Assembly: GCA_000212915.1 (NCBI GenBank) | Contig: CM001167.1 | Location: forward strand, 1,046,780-1,110,779 | Source: Bacteroides coprosuis DSM 18011 | Lineage (GTDB): Bacteria; Bacteroidota; Bacteroidia; Bacteroidales; Bacteroidaceae | Direction: 5' to 3' | DNA: 64,000 nucleotides | In this document: piece after piece, positions 37,233-46,943 of the stretch | How the letters are laid out: each line of letters opens with the position of its first letter | How positions within the stretch are numbered: position 1 is the first letter of the stretch | Notes under the pieces: generated by a model | Seen by the model: the letters and a program-made list of their open reading frames with translations, nothing else | Databases searched by the model: none | Told to the model about the DNA's origin: nothing | Translations under genes and position numbers: made by a program

Positions 37233-37854
37233 TTATTTGATGCTAATAAGTCCCATTTTGTCTACAAGATCATCCATCCGCCCTTTCCAGTTCCTTTTAA
37301 TTTTATTAGATCCTTCATCATGTAGAGTTTCCAGAGCTCTGATTTCCTGCTCAGTGGTAATATCAAGGTATTTCATTGTGGTATTCAAGTTAGAATGACC
37401 AAGTAAATAACTTATCTGCACGATTTGCATACCATCATCCATCCAGTGTGTCGCTTTTGCATGTCGAAAAATATGTGCGTGCATATTATCAGGTACTTCT
37501 TTACACGATAAGCGAGCGGCATCAGCATGCTTTTTGAGCTGTTTATTGACTGCTACATCACTAAGTTTCCCATAAATACCGTGATTGCGAGAGTAAAATA
37601 GATAAGCTTCATTTGGAGATTTCACCCCATGAAACTCTCTAATGTATGCCTTCAGATGAGATATTGCTTTAGGCAGTAGATACAAAGTCCGAATTTTACC
37701 TCCTTTACCTACGACTGTTATGTACGGTTTATCCACTTCAATATGTATGTCCTCTATTTTGATTGATAGAATCTCGTTAATTCGAGCAGCTGTAGCATAC
37801 ATTAAAATCATCAGTACGTGGTCACGACGACCAGTCTTAGTTTTTAAATTAGGA
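37233..37854 (-). pseudogene. Tyrosine recombinase catalytic domain, 5'-truncated
   Basis: The minus-strand frame stays open upstream of the first ATG (37811) to a junction at 37855, giving about 207 residues of catalytic domain only (starts near TKTGRRDHVLMILMYATAAR). All catalytic residues are present: Arg in TAARINEI, Lys in GKGGKIR, HxxR in HIFRHAK, His in LLGHSN and Tyr in KYLDI. The N-terminal DNA-binding domains are missing, cut exactly where the duplicated SUKH fragment begins. It belongs to a different integrase lineage from the one at 27504. Confidence 0.85.
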
Positions 37855-37975
37855 GTGGAGATTATCTAAGATTGGTTGTATCAGGTCAGTGTGCTGGACA
37901 AATTTGGGTAGATAGTGGAGTTATTAATGGAACAGGTTTTTATTCTCTAAATGTAGATATTCTCACCTTTTATGA
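37855..37975 (+). pseudogene. 121-bp inverted copy of part of the SUKH gene
   Basis: These 121 bases are identical to the minus strand of 29522-29402 and encode the internal SUKH segment from GDYLRLVVSGQCAGQIWVDS through LNVDILTFY. Homology stops sharply at both edges. It abuts the truncated integrase on its left. Confidence 0.9.
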
Positions 37976-38221
37976 TATTTATTGTATCTAACATGACTCA
38001 AAGATAATAAACAAATACAACTAAACAAATATGTTTAACAGATTTCATTTCATCAATAATTGTTTAAGCATTCATGACAAACCTATAATTTTTGCCAACA
38101 TTCGACATTAGAGATAGTGTCTACTTAAATAAGGAATAATAATTAAACGAGTCAACTTTATACAGGTATTGTAAATCAAACAGTCAACCAGAATCAGGAT
38201 AATACAAAACAAGAAATTTTA

Positions 38222-38269
38222 AGTGCAAGGTGCAAGTATCTATATATAGATAGACTTGCACCTTGCACT
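38222..38269. repeat. Long perfect hairpin in the element's right end
   Basis: The 16-bp arms AGTGCAAGGTGCAAGT and ACTTGCACCTTGCACT are perfect complements. Inside them, ATCTATA and TATAGAT extend the stem with a 2-nt bulge. It lacks a T tract, so it is not a standard terminator. Confidence 0.8.
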
Positions 38270-38387
38270 AAGTCTAAATGATTAACTATCAATAGTTATT
38301 GGAATTAAAATAAATTTAGTACATTTGAACTCGAGATTATGCAGGACAGTAGGGAGACAACGACAGCCAAGAGAGGCCAAAATAAAG

Positions 38388-38408
38388 ATTTCCTAATTCG
38401 TACCCCCT
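38388..38408 (+). repeat. Right copy of 21-bp direct repeat
   Basis: It is a perfect match to 27348-27368 in the same orientation, 61 bp inside the right core site. Confidence 0.75.
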
Positions 38409-38468
38409 AACCATACACTGACTGTCAACTGGGTGATATATAGACATATATAATGATATTTCACGGAG

Positions 38469-38481
38469 CCGTCCATACCGC
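38469..38481 (+). repeat. attR core
   Basis: CCGTCCATACCGC matches the tRNA-Asp 3' end in 12 of 13 bases. It is followed by a tRNA-style terminator. Confidence 0.7.
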
Positions 38482-38482
38482 A

Positions 38483-38516
38483 AAAAGGAGTAAGATTTTT
38501 CTTGCTCCTTTTTTTG
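38483..38516 (+). terminator. Displaced original tRNA-Asp terminator
   Basis: The hairpin AAGGAGTAAG / CTTGCTCCTT is followed by seven T. It begins 2 bp after attR, at the distance expected behind a tRNA gene. The 340 bp from here to the LysE gene show nothing else I can name. Confidence 0.75.
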
Positions 38517-38855
38517 TATCTACTATTGATGATCTCTTTGGTTGATTCTATAATTAAAATCTCTATCACTTAGTAATGTTTTATTGGTAACATAAGTGTT
38601 CTATATCCAAAAAGAGATAGAATAAAAGATGTCTTTTAATAACTTATTGATATCTAGTAAATAATAAAAAAACAGTAATGAGTAGTAATCTGTTAGAATA
38701 ACTAAGAACTCATAGCTTCTAAATCATTAATATCAATTTTATGTCTTTTTTACCTCTGATAAATAAGTGTCAAAACTCTAATAATAGCTCGTTTAACTGC
38801 TGAAAAATAGTTAATAAAAAGTGTATCCTTATAAAAAAAAAGCGATATTTGCAGA

Positions 38856-39509
38856 ATGGGAAATTTGGATAGTCTAGCTAGTATTATTCTTCAGGGACTA
38901 ATAATTGGAGTGGTTGTTTCTGCACCTATGGGTCCTGTAGGAGTATTATGTATCCAGCGTACTTTAAACAAAGGGCGTTGGTATGGCTTTGTTACTGGCT
39001 TAGGTGCAGCTGTGAGTGATATTATTTATGCTGTACTCACAGGTTTTGGAATGAGTGTTATTGTTGATTTAATAGATAAGAATATTTTTTATCTTCAGCT
39101 ATTTGGTAGTATACTTCTACTTGGATTTGGTGTTTATACCTTTATGTCAAATCCTGCTCGTTCATTGAGACCAGCCAATAAAAATAAGGACTCTTATATC
39201 CGAAATTTTATAACAGCATTATTAGTAACGTTATCCAATCCCCTTATTATATTCCTATTCATCACACTATTTGCCCGATTTTCTTTTGTAAAACCAGCAA
39301 TGAATCTTACTCAGATAAGCATTGGTTATGCCTTTATAGCGATAGGAGCTCTTATTTGGTGGTTTGGATTGACTTATTTTGTTCATCGAGTAAGTAGTCA
39401 TTTTAACCCTCGTGGAATTTGGGTTATGAATAGAATTATTGGTACTATAGTCTGTATTGTAGCTATTGCTGGAGTCGTACTTACTTTAGCAGGAAGTTCT
39501 TTATATTAA
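38856..39509 (+). CDS. LysE/RhtB-type amino-acid exporter
   Basis: The 217-residue inner-membrane protein has six helices. The family signature is near the N-terminus: SAPMGPVGVLCIQRTLNKGR (about residues 20-39) with GAAVSDIIYAV. It likely exports an amino acid or related metabolite; substrate unknown. It heads a plus-strand run with DUF4924 (12 bp gap) and rfbD. Confidence 0.87.
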   Translation: MGNLDSLASIILQGLIIGVVVSAPMGPVGVLCIQRTLNKGRWYGFVTGLGAAVSDIIYAVLTGFGMSVIVDLIDKNIFYLQLFGSILLLGFGVYTFMSNPARSLRPANKNKDSYIRNFITALLVTLSNPLIIFLFITLFARFSFVKPAMNLTQISIGYAFIAIGALIWWFGLTYFVHRVSSHFNPRGIWVMNRIIGTIVCIVAIAGVVLTLAGSSLY

Positions 39510-39521
39510 AATAAAAAAGAT

Positions 39522-40070
39522 ATGTTTAAAATAGCAAAGAAACTTAAGCAGAAGAATATTGCTGAATATCTGATATACATGTGGCAAATTGAGGATATGA
39601 TTCGTGCCTATAGTTTAGATATAGATCTGATAGAAAAAGAACTCATTAATCCTTCTGTGGTATCTTTAGAAGAGCAGGAAGAGGAAAAACAATGGTATAA
39701 AGAGTTAGTAGAAATGATGTATTCTGAGGGTGTCAAGGAGAAAGGACATCTACAAATCAATCAAAATACAATTATTATTTTAACAGATTTGCACAACGAG
39801 TTAATATCTTGTACTAAGTATCCTTTCTACAATACTTCTTATTATAAAGCGTTGCCTTTCATAGTTGAATTGCGTGCAATCAATAAAGATGAAAAGAAGT
39901 CGGACATTGAAATATGTTTTGATGCCTTGTATGGAGTAATGTTGCTTCGACTTCAAAAGAAAGAGATTACTCCTGATACGGAGAAGGCTGTGAATGCTAT
40001 ATCTGGCTTCATCGCAACTTTAGCTCACTATTTTGAAAAAGATAAAGCAGGTGAATTAAAATTTGATTAA
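39522..40070 (+). CDS. DUF4924 protein
   Basis: The 182-residue, mainly helical cytoplasmic protein matches DUF4924 by KIAKKLKQKNIAEYLIYMWQ and EDMIRAYSLD in the first 35 residues. Function unknown. It ends 2 bp before rfbD and follows the LysE exporter closely, so the three are likely one operon. Confidence 0.82.
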   Translation: MFKIAKKLKQKNIAEYLIYMWQIEDMIRAYSLDIDLIEKELINPSVVSLEEQEEEKQWYKELVEMMYSEGVKEKGHLQINQNTIIILTDLHNELISCTKYPFYNTSYYKALPFIVELRAINKDEKKSDIEICFDALYGVMLLRLQKKEITPDTEKAVNAISGFIATLAHYFEKDKAGELKFD

Positions 40071-40072
40071 TA

Positions 40073-40936
40073 ATGAATATTCTGATTACTGGTGCTAATG
40101 GACAGTTGGGGTCTGAGTTTAGAGAACTATCGCCTCTTTACTCCAGCTATAATTTCTTCTTTGCTGGTTGTGATTCTCTGAATATCTGTGAAGTAGAGGC
40201 TGTACGTGAGTATATATCCGCCCATAATATTGATTTTATTATAAACTGTGCGGCATATACTGCTGTTAATGCAGCAGAAGAGAATCCAGTAGATTGTGAT
40301 AAGGTAAATCATACAGCAGTATCCAATTTGGCTAAAGTAGCAGATGAGTATGATGCTGGCTTGATTCATTTTTCAACTGATTATGTATTTGATGGTTCTA
40401 AGAATACTCCTTATACAGAAGAAGATCCTACTTCAGCGCGGGCTATTTATGGTATAACAAAGCTAGCTAGTGAACGTGTGACTTTAGCTAAATGTAATAA
40501 GGCTATGGTTATAAGGACCTCTTGGGTATATTCTTTTTATGGACATAACTTTGTGAAGACTGTATTGAAGCAACTTCAGCTTAGAGGATCTATGGGAGTT
40601 GTTTATGATCAGATAGGGACTCCTACTTATGCCAAAGATTTAGCAAAGTTTGTACTTAATGTGTTGAGTACTGATTTTATACCAGGGTTATACCATTATA
40701 GTAACGAAGGTGTTTGTTCTTGGTTTGATTTTGCTAAAATGGTACAACGATTTGCTGGTCTAAAAGGGGAAATTTACCCTATTCACTCTGATCAGTATCC
40801 TGCAAAAGCTCCTAGACCTGCATATTCTGTACTAGATAAAACAAAGGTAAAAGACACCTATAACATAAAGATTCCTTACTGGGTAGATAGCCTAGAGGAG
40901 TGCATTCAGAGAATTCAAAACGATACTAATAAATAG
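40073..40936 (+). CDS. rfbD: dTDP-4-dehydrorhamnose reductase
   Basis: The 287-residue short-chain dehydrogenase makes dTDP-L-rhamnose for surface glycans. It shows the NAD(P)-binding MNILITGANGQLGSEFRELS start, the STDYVFDG motif and the active-site YGITKLASE (Tyr/Lys). The rest of the rhamnose pathway (rfbA-C) is not in the window; the gene sits with DUF4924 and prfC as an isolated locus. Confidence 0.93.
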   Translation: MNILITGANGQLGSEFRELSPLYSSYNFFFAGCDSLNICEVEAVREYISAHNIDFIINCAAYTAVNAAEENPVDCDKVNHTAVSNLAKVADEYDAGLIHFSTDYVFDGSKNTPYTEEDPTSARAIYGITKLASERVTLAKCNKAMVIRTSWVYSFYGHNFVKTVLKQLQLRGSMGVVYDQIGTPTYAKDLAKFVLNVLSTDFIPGLYHYSNEGVCSWFDFAKMVQRFAGLKGEIYPIHSDQYPAKAPRPAYSVLDKTKVKDTYNIKIPYWVDSLEECIQRIQNDTNK

Positions 40937-40940
40937 ATAA

Positions 40941-40980
40941 AAGAAGAGAGTGGTGTTTTGTGAAGCAACCACTCTTTATA
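40941..40980 (+). terminator. Possible attenuating hairpin between rfbD and prfC
   Basis: The stem AGAGTGGT / ACCACTCT is followed by TTTATA. The weak T tract leaves its strength unclear. Confidence 0.4.
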
Positions 40981-40994
40981 TTGAGATATACATT

Positions 40995-42569
40995 ATGGCT
41001 AAAATTCGCGAGATAGAGAGACGTCGTACATTTGCAATTATTGCTCACCCTGATGCTGGTAAAACTACATTGACTGAGAAGTTCCTTTTGTTTGGTGGAC
41101 AAATTCAAGTAGCAGGTGCTGTAAAGAGTAATAAGATAAAAAAGACTGCAACCAGTGACTGGATGGAAATCGAAAAACAACGTGGTATTTCGGTTACTAC
41201 ATCGGTTATGGAGTTTGATTATAAAGATTTCAAGGTTAACATTCTGGATACCCCTGGTCACCAGGATTTCGTTGAGGATACATTCCGTACGCTAACTGCT
41301 GTAGATAGTGTTATTATTGTTGTTGACGGTGCTAGAGGGGTAGAAACTCAGACAAGAAAACTGATGGAAGTTTGCCGTATGCGCAAAACTCCAGTAATTA
41401 TCTTTGTAAATAAAATGGATAGAGAGGGTAGAGACCCTTTCGATTTGTTGGATGAACTTGAAGAAGAATTACAAATTGGTGTACGTCCTCTTTCTTGGCC
41501 GATAGATCAAGGTGCTCGCTTTAGAGGTGTTTATAATATTTATGAAGATAAATTAGATCTTTATCAGCCTTCTAAGCAAGTAGTAACTGAAAAAGTAGAG
41601 GTACGTGTTGATAGTGATGAGTTATTAAATTATATCGAAGAAGGTCAAGCTCAACAGCTTCGTGAGGATTTAGAACTTGTAGGCGGTGTATATCCAGATT
41701 TTAATAGAGAAGAATATTTAAATGCTGAAATGGCTCCTGTATTCTTTGGTTCTGCCTTAACTAATTTCGGTGTGAAAGAATTATTAGACTGTTTTGTAGA
41801 AATAGCTCCAAGTCCACTTCCCACTAAAGCAGAAGAGAGATTAGTAAAACCAGAAGAACCTAAGTTTACTGGCTTTGTTTTTAAAATAACAGCAAACATT
41901 GACCCTAATCACAGATCTTGTGTGGCTTTCTGTAAGATATGTTCAGGTAAGTTTGAAAGAAATGCGCCCTATTACCATGTCAGACATGATAAAACGATGC
42001 GTTTCTCATCTCCAACACAGTTTATGGCTCAAAGAAAAACTACTGTAGAAGAAGCTTGGGCAGGCGATATTATAGGGTTGCCAGATAATGGAACTTTTAA
42101 AATAGGGGATACCTTAACTGAAGGAGAAAAGTTGCACTTTAAAGGCTTACCTAGCTTCTCTCCAGAGATGTTTAAATACATCGAAAATGCCGATCCGATG
42201 AAGCAAAAACAATTAGCTAAGGGCGTTGAGCAATTGATGGACGAAGGTGTTGCTCAGTTATTTGTAAATCAGTTTAATGGTCGTAAGATTATTGGAACTG
42301 TTGGGCAGCTTCAATTTGAGGTTATTCAATATCGTTTACAAAACGAATACAATGCTTCTTGTCGCTGGGAACCTGTACGTTTGTATAAAGCTTGTTGGAT
42401 AGAGAGTGATTCTAAGGAAGCTCTGGATGAGTTCAAAAAGCGTAAGTACCAGTTTATGGCAAAAGATAGAGAAGGGAGAGATGTTTTCTTAGCGGATTCA
42501 TCGTATATGTTGCAAATGGCTCAAAGTGATTTTAAAGAGATTAAATTTCACTTTACTAGTGAGTTCTAA
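40995..42569 (+). CDS. prfC: Peptide chain release factor 3
   Basis: ATG at 40995 gives 524 residues and the family N-terminus [20 protein letters not shown]; an upstream in-frame start adds 15 unrelated residues. GTPase motifs are [17 protein letters not shown] and [10 protein letters not shown]3 recycles RF1/RF2 after peptide release. A bidirectional-looking terminator follows at 42594. The protein is not a tetracycline protection factor: its G1 motif and C-terminal domain match RF3. Confidence 0.95.
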   Translation: MAKIREIERRRTFAIIAHPDAGKTTLTEKFLLFGGQIQVAGAVKSNKIKKTATSDWMEIEKQRGISVTTSVMEFDYKDFKVNILDTPGHQDFVEDTFRTLTAVDSVIIVVDGARGVETQTRKLMEVCRMRKTPVIIFVNKMDREGRDPFDLLDELEEELQIGVRPLSWPIDQGARFRGVYNIYEDKLDLYQPSKQVVTEKVEVRVDSDELLNYIEEGQAQQLREDLELVGGVYPDFNREEYLNAEMAPVFFGSALTNFGVKELLDCFVEIAPSPLPTKAEERLVKPEEPKFTGFVFKITANIDPNHRSCVAFCKICSGKFERNAPYYHVRHDKTMRFSSPTQFMAQRKTTVEEAWAGDIIGLPDNGTFKIGDTLTEGEKLHFKGLPSFSPEMFKYIENADPMKQKQLAKGVEQLMDEGVAQLFVNQFNGRKIIGTVGQLQFEVIQYRLQNEYNASCRWEPVRLYKACWIESDSKEALDEFKKRKYQFMAKDREGRDVFLADSSYMLQMAQSDFKEIKFHFTSEF

Positions 42570-42593
42570 TTCACATAAAAAATAGATAATCAA

Positions 42594-42628
42594 AGGTCTA
42601 GTTTCGAAAGATTCTAGACCTTTTTTAT
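42594..42628 (+). terminator. Terminator after prfC
   Basis: The hairpin AAAGGTCTAG / CTAGACCTTT is followed by six T. Confidence 0.85.
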
Positions 42629-42921
42629 TGCATATAAAATTCAGTATTTACTAAAAAGTAAGGTGCTGCATAGAAGGAATATAGCGGTTGTCTATTGTAC
42701 TGTGATACAACCAATAAAATAAAACGATCTAATTTATGACACCGACATCGTAACGTCATGACACCGACATGACACTCTCTTGTCCCTGATCGGGAGTTCA
42801 CTTATCTTGGTTAGACGCATAGCTTCTTTAATTGTGTTTTCAAGTAAAAATGTTAGGGCTATAAAGGATAAATAAGAATACTTGATGAATGAAGTTTGGC
42901 AGAATATGACACTGTATCACT
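42629..42921. other. Gap with two GACACCGACAT motifs beside an IS
   Basis: No ORF is seen. GACACCGACATCG (42738-42750) and GACACCGACATGACAC (42760-42775) match the motif found twice at 2108-2164. Confidence 0.55.
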
Positions 42922-44234
42922 AAGTGTGTAAGTTAAAATAGCTTGGGTTGGATTATCTTTATAATCTGACCCTTTCTTTGTAAATAATTAGGAACTGATT
43001 TAAAATAATACCCCAGTTCTTTATGGGCATTGACCACTTCTTAGTGGCCTCCCTAACGGCTAAATATACTGATTTCATCACAGAGTCATCCGTAGGGAAC
43101 GATAATTTATTCTTGGTATACTTTCTAATCTTACCATTGAGGTTCTCAATTAGGTTGGTAGTATAGATAACTTTTCTTATTTCTAGAGGAAATTCAAAGA
43201 AGACAGTAAGTTCGTCCCAGTTCTTTCTCCAACTCTGTATAGCATAAGAATACTTGGATTCCCATTTCACTGATAAATCTTCTAAAGCAGCTGCTGCAGC
43301 CTCCTTATTAGGCGCATTATAGATATTCTTCATATCTGTTGTAAACTGTTTCTTATCCTTCCAAACTACGTATTTGCAAGCATTACGCACTTGGTGCACG
43401 ATGCAGATTTGTGTCTTAGATTCAGGGAAAACGGTACGAATCGTATCGGTAAATCCATTTAAGTTATCCGTTGCAGTAATTAAAACATCTTCAGTTCCAC
43501 GAGCTTTTAGGTCTGTTAGGACACTCATCCAAAAAGACGAAGACTCATTCTTTCCAAGCCATAAACCTAATACCTCTTTAAGTCCATCACGTCTTAAGCC
43601 TACTGCAATATAAATAGTTTTATTAATCACCTTAGAACCTTCTCGTACTTTAAAGACTATACCGTCCATCCAAACGATAAGATATACGGGTTCCAATGGT
43701 CGATTCTGCCAAGCTACAATATCAGTTGTTACGGCATCTGTGATACGAGAGATTGTCGCCCCAGAGACATCAAAATTGTACACCTCTCTAATTTGTTCTT
43801 CTATATCAGAAACACTCATACCCTTAGCATAAAGAGGTACAATAACGTGTTCTAATCCTTCAACCATACTTTTTCGTTTAGGGATAATCATTGGGTTATA
43901 GCTCGCATCTCGATCTCTTGGGACTTTGATTTGATCATTACCATAACTAGTCTTAATGGTCTTTGTAGAGTAGCCATTACGACTGTTTTCTTCTTTTCTG
44001 TGGCTATGCTTGTCATAATCTAAATGAGCATCTAGCTCTGCTTCAAGCATCTTTTCGATTCCACGCTTTTGAATAGACTTCAGGAAATTTTGGAGTTCTT
44101 CTCCTGTTTTAAATTGTTTGAAAAACTCATCAGGGATTAAATCTTCGGTTTTCATAAATGTTTAAGTTTTTTATTAAACAACAACGGCTTGAGTTATTTT
44201 GTTACCCAAGCCGGTTGTTTTAACTTACACACTT
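42922..44234. mobile_element. IS256-family insertion sequence
   Basis: The 1.31-kb element has perfect 17-bp terminal inverted repeats, AAGTGTGTAAGTTAAAA at 42922-42938 and its complement at 44218-44234, enclosing one transposase gene. No target-site duplication is evident in the flanks. It lies between the 3' ends of prfC and rluF and disrupts neither. Confidence 0.88.
42959..44155 (-). CDS. IS256-family (Mutator-type) transposase
   Basis: The 398-residue DDE transposase is full length. Catalytic acids lie in [15 protein letters not shown] (about D164), [10 protein letters not shown] (about D230) and [17 protein letters not shown] (about E335). No frameshift or internal stop is seen, so the copy may still be active. 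Confidence 0.93.
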   Translation of the reverse strand: MKTEDLIPDEFFKQFKTGEELQNFLKSIQKRGIEKMLEAELDAHLDYDKHSHRKEENSRNGYSTKTIKTSYGNDQIKVPRDRDASYNPMIIPKRKSMVEGLEHVIVPLYAKGMSVSDIEEQIREVYNFDVSGATISRITDAVTTDIVAWQNRPLEPVYLIVWMDGIVFKVREGSKVINKTIYIAVGLRRDGLKEVLGLWLGKNESSSFWMSVLTDLKARGTEDVLITATDNLNGFTDTIRTVFPESKTQICIVHQVRNACKYVVWKDKKQFTTDMKNIYNAPNKEAAAAALEDLSVKWESKYSYAIQSWRKNWDELTVFFEFPLEIRKVIYTTNLIENLNGKIRKYTKNKLSFPTDDSVMKSVYLAVREATKKWSMPIKNWGIILNQFLIIYKERVRL

Positions 44235-44303
44235 TATGAGAGGGTGTCCAGAATATCTTTTATTCCTATCTTTAATCTCTTATCATTTAGTAAGAAGTTA
44301 TAT

Positions 44304-45269
44304 TTATCGCTTATTACGACTTCCTCGGTGTGACACTTTTGAGGCTTTTTGTTTTCCTATTCTAGGTCCACTTCCTGTTTTTTTAGGTTTGAATGAAGAT
44401 GTACCAGAGGATGCTTGTGCTGGACTTTGACGTTTTCTGTTTTTAGTTGCAGCTCTGTTTTTAGCATTTAATCCACTCTTCCTAAAGTCCGTTTGTATAT
44501 CTAGTAACTCTAACTGCTTATTGATAGATTTATTACTAACAGAACGTCCTTTGTCATCTACATGCTTATTAGAGTCTTCGAGCATATCAAAGAGAACTTC
44601 CAACTCTCCTGGGTTTAAATCTCTCCAACTTCCTAAACCTAGTCCCTCTAACTCAATATTCATTATTTGAGTACGTTCTAGCTTTAAAACTTCATAGTCA
44701 AAGTAGGCACACATACGTCTAATTTGTCTATTTAAACCTTGAATCAACTCTATTTTGAAAGTATAAGGATTAATTTTTTCTACTTCACACTTACGAGTTA
44801 CACGGTCAAGAATAGGAACTCCCGTTTTCATCTTTTCAATAAACTCATCCGTGATAGGTTTATCTACTTGTACAATATAAACTTTCTTATGATTGTTCCC
44901 AGCTCTTAAAATTTTATTTACTATATCTCCATCATTAGTAAGAAGAATAAGACCTTGAGAGTCTTTATCCAATCGTCCAATGGGGAAGATTCTTTGTTCG
45001 TGACTAATATACTTTACAATATTAGCTTTTTCGTTGGGATCTGTAGTACTTACTATTCCTACAGGTTTGTTAAAAGCAATATATACAGGCTCAATGTCAT
45101 TAACAATAAGTTCTCCATTGACAGTTACTTTTTGTTTAGGATAAACTCTATCGCCAATTGAAGCCTTTTTCCCATTAACTTTAACCTGACCTGCTTCGAT
45201 AAGTTTGTCAGCTTCTCTTCTAGAACAGTAACCTGAGTTACTAATGTATTTATTTAATCTATACTCCAT
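44304..45269 (-). CDS. rluF: 23S rRNA pseudouridine synthase, RluB/E/F family
   Basis: The 321-residue protein has an S4 RNA-binding domain ([20 protein letters not shown] at 1-20), then the synthase domain with catalytic Asp in [18 protein letters not shown] (about residue 100) and [10 protein letters not shown] (about 178). A basic Lys/Arg/Ser-rich tail (about 255-321) is probably disordered. It best fits RluF by the [10 protein letters not shown] context, but RluB or RluE cannot be excluded. Confidence 0.82.
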   Translation of the reverse strand: MEYRLNKYISNSGYCSRREADKLIEAGQVKVNGKKASIGDRVYPKQKVTVNGELIVNDIEPVYIAFNKPVGIVSTTDPNEKANIVKYISHEQRIFPIGRLDKDSQGLILLTNDGDIVNKILRAGNNHKKVYIVQVDKPITDEFIEKMKTGVPILDRVTRKCEVEKINPYTFKIELIQGLNRQIRRMCAYFDYEVLKLERTQIMNIELEGLGLGSWRDLNPGELEVLFDMLEDSNKHVDDKGRSVSNKSINKQLELLDIQTDFRKSGLNAKNRAATKNRKRQSPAQASSGTSSFKPKKTGSGPRIGKQKASKVSHRGSRNKR

Positions 45270-45371
45270 GGATGGTTTTCTTTATAGCAGATGAATAGAT
45301 AATCATCAATTCACTTTTCAACTTTATACAAAGATAATGATATAATTACTCTCTCTCTATTAAGAAATACA

Positions 45372-45413
45372 AAAAAGGAGTCCTATTTGTATTAGAACTC
45401 CTTTTTTAACTTC
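45372..45413. terminator. Terminator after rpmE2
   Basis: The hairpin AAAAAGGAGTTCTAATA / TATTTGTATTAGAACTCC type repeat, read on the minus strand, ends in T-rich sequence 15 bp past the rpmE2 stop. It also has a T tract on the plus side. Confidence 0.7.
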
Positions 45414-45427
45414 CTGAAAAGTTGTTA

Positions 45428-45682
45428 TTATTTCTTTTTACGATTACCGTAACGGCTCATAAATTTATCAACACGACCAGCAGTATCTACTAATGTCGCT
45501 TTTCCAGTGTAGAATGGGTGAGAAGTACTTGAAATTTCAAGTTTTACTAGTGGGTAAGTTTCACCTTCGAATTCAACTGTATCTTTAGTGTTACAAGTTG
45601 ATTGAGATAAGAACATGTCACCATTCGACATATCTTTGAATACCACTGGACGATAGTTTTCTGGATGAATACCTTTTTTCAT
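45428..45682 (-). CDS. rpmE2: 50S ribosomal protein L31, type B
   Basis: The 84-residue protein matches type B L31 ([20 protein letters not shown] at the start, [20 protein letters not shown] near 50-69). It lacks the CxxC zinc-ribbon pairs of the zinc-binding form, so it does not need zinc. Its own terminator follows. Confidence 0.95.
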   Translation of the reverse strand: MKKGIHPENYRPVVFKDMSNGDMFLSQSTCNTKDTVEFEGETYPLVKLEISSTSHPFYTGKATLVDTAGRVDKFMSRYGNRKKK

Positions 45683-45862
45683 TTCAGATACGTTATTAAA
45701 AATTTATTATTCTATTTTACTATTTTGGTAATAAATAGTGTAATGGTTCTATTTCAAGTTGCAAAGATAAGTGTTTTAATATTAATAACCGAAATTCATC
45801 TCGTAAAAAATGGGAATATCATTTAATTTTTCGACTTTTGTTATTACTAAACACAAAGTAAC

Positions 45863-46882
45863 ATGAAAAAGATTATTATTACCTTATCTGTAGCCTTAAT
45901 AGGACTCTTTTTCTTACTGTCTTGTAAGAAAAAGGCTGAAACTATTTATAGTATTGCTTTCTATAATGTTGAAAACTTATTTGATACTATTCATGATTCA
46001 GGCAAAAACGATTATGAATACCTTCCAGATGGGAGAAGAGAATGGGATAGGGAGAAATATACTAATAAACTTAAAAATATAGCTCAGGTATTAAGTGAGT
46101 TGTCAAGAGATAGAGTAAAAGAGGGTCCTGTAGTTATTGGATTAGCTGAAGTTGAAAACTTTAGAGTGCTGCAAGATTTAATTAGTGAACCTGCTCTCAA
46201 GAATGAATACCAATTTGTACATTATGAAGGTCCAGATAAGCGAGGTATAGATTGTGCACTCTTATATAATCCTAAATTATTTACACCTACTGCTAGTGTG
46301 CTAGTACCTTCTACTCCTTTTGAGGGAGATACTATTCATAAAACAAGAGGCTTTTTGGTTGTAACAGGAAATGTAGCTGATGAAGAAATGACTTTTATAG
46401 TAAATCATTGGCCATCACGTGGGGCAAAGGCTCCAGTCCGAGTTCATGCAGCCAATCAAGTAAAAGCCATAACAGATTCTCTTTATGCTGTTAATAAAAA
46501 AGCCAAAATAGTTGTCATGGGAGATTTAAATGATGATCCTATGGATGAAAGTGTTTCTGTAGCTTTTGGTGCTAAGAAATTTGTGAAGGATGTAAAAAAA
46601 GGAGGTTTCTATAATCCTTGGTGGGAAATATTAGAAGATAAAGGTGTCGGTACATTAATGTATCGTGGCGCTTGGAATTTATTTGATCAAATAATAATAT
46701 CTCAACCTCTATTGAAAGCTAAAAAAGGATTGAGATATGTAGATAGTGAAGTCTTTATGAGAGATTACCTATTTCAGAAAACAGGTAAATATAAAGGCTC
46801 TCCTCTTCGTACTCATGGAGGGCAAACATGGTTAAATGGTTATAGTGATCACTTACCTACGATTATCTATGTAGAGAAGTAA
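45863..46882 (+). CDS. Endonuclease/exonuclease/phosphatase-family lipoprotein
   Basis: At 339 residues it has a lipoprotein signal with Cys at about residue 21 (FFLLSCKKK). An EEP (DNase I-like) domain follows, with AFYNVENLFDT (metal ligand region), VIGLAEVENF, VNHWPSRG, MGDLNDDP and SDHLPTI. It should be envelope-anchored. Substrate may be nucleic acid or a phosphoester; unknown. Confidence 0.88.
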   Translation: MKKIIITLSVALIGLFFLLSCKKKAETIYSIAFYNVENLFDTIHDSGKNDYEYLPDGRREWDREKYTNKLKNIAQVLSELSRDRVKEGPVVIGLAEVENFRVLQDLISEPALKNEYQFVHYEGPDKRGIDCALLYNPKLFTPTASVLVPSTPFEGDTIHKTRGFLVVTGNVADEEMTFIVNHWPSRGAKAPVRVHAANQVKAITDSLYAVNKKAKIVVMGDLNDDPMDESVSVAFGAKKFVKDVKKGGFYNPWWEILEDKGVGTLMYRGAWNLFDQIIISQPLLKAKKGLRYVDSEVFMRDYLFQKTGKYKGSPLRTHGGQTWLNGYSDHLPTIIYVEK

Positions 46883-46903
46883 TTCTATATTTCTAAAGAA
46901 TAC

Positions 46904-46943
46904 TTAAGGCTGTAGATTGTAAAGAACTATCTACAGCTTTTTT
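46904..46943 (+). terminator. Terminator after the EEP lipoprotein gene
   Basis: The hairpin AGGCTGTAGAT / ATCTACAGCTT is followed by seven T. Confidence 0.8.

Larger units (their letters stand above)
37976..38468. other. Noncoding right end of the element
   Basis: No credible ORF is present. It holds a very stable inverted repeat at 38222-38269, the right copy of the 21-bp direct repeat (38388-38408), and an inverted copy of the left-end CACCCAGTTG motif at 38427-38436. It resembles an integrase-binding attachment region. Confidence 0.6.
27223..38481. mobile_element. 11.3-kb tRNA-Asp-integrated element carrying tet(36)-like resistance
   Basis: The segment lies between the att cores. A tyrosine integrase reads inward from the tRNA side. 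The tRNA's probable original terminator has been displaced to just beyond the right core (38483-38516). A 21-bp perfect direct repeat occurs near both ends (27348-27368 and 38388-38408), and CACCCAGTTG near the left end (27410) is inverted at 38427; both look like integrase arm sites. Cargo is a UmuDC-type operon and tet(36)-like gene, then pieces of Bacteroides conjugative-transposon DNA. No relaxase, TraG or mobilisation gene is seen, so autonomous transfer is unlikely. Confidence 0.8.

Noticed and set aside
27223-38481. A complete conjugative transposon
   Set aside because: No relaxase, coupling protein, Tra proteins or rteA-rteB-rteC are present; only a small ICE-type gene cluster and fragments remain.
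42914-44242. Target-site duplication for the IS256-family element
   Set aside because: Flanking octamers (GTATCACT and TATGAGAG) do not match, nor do shifted choices.
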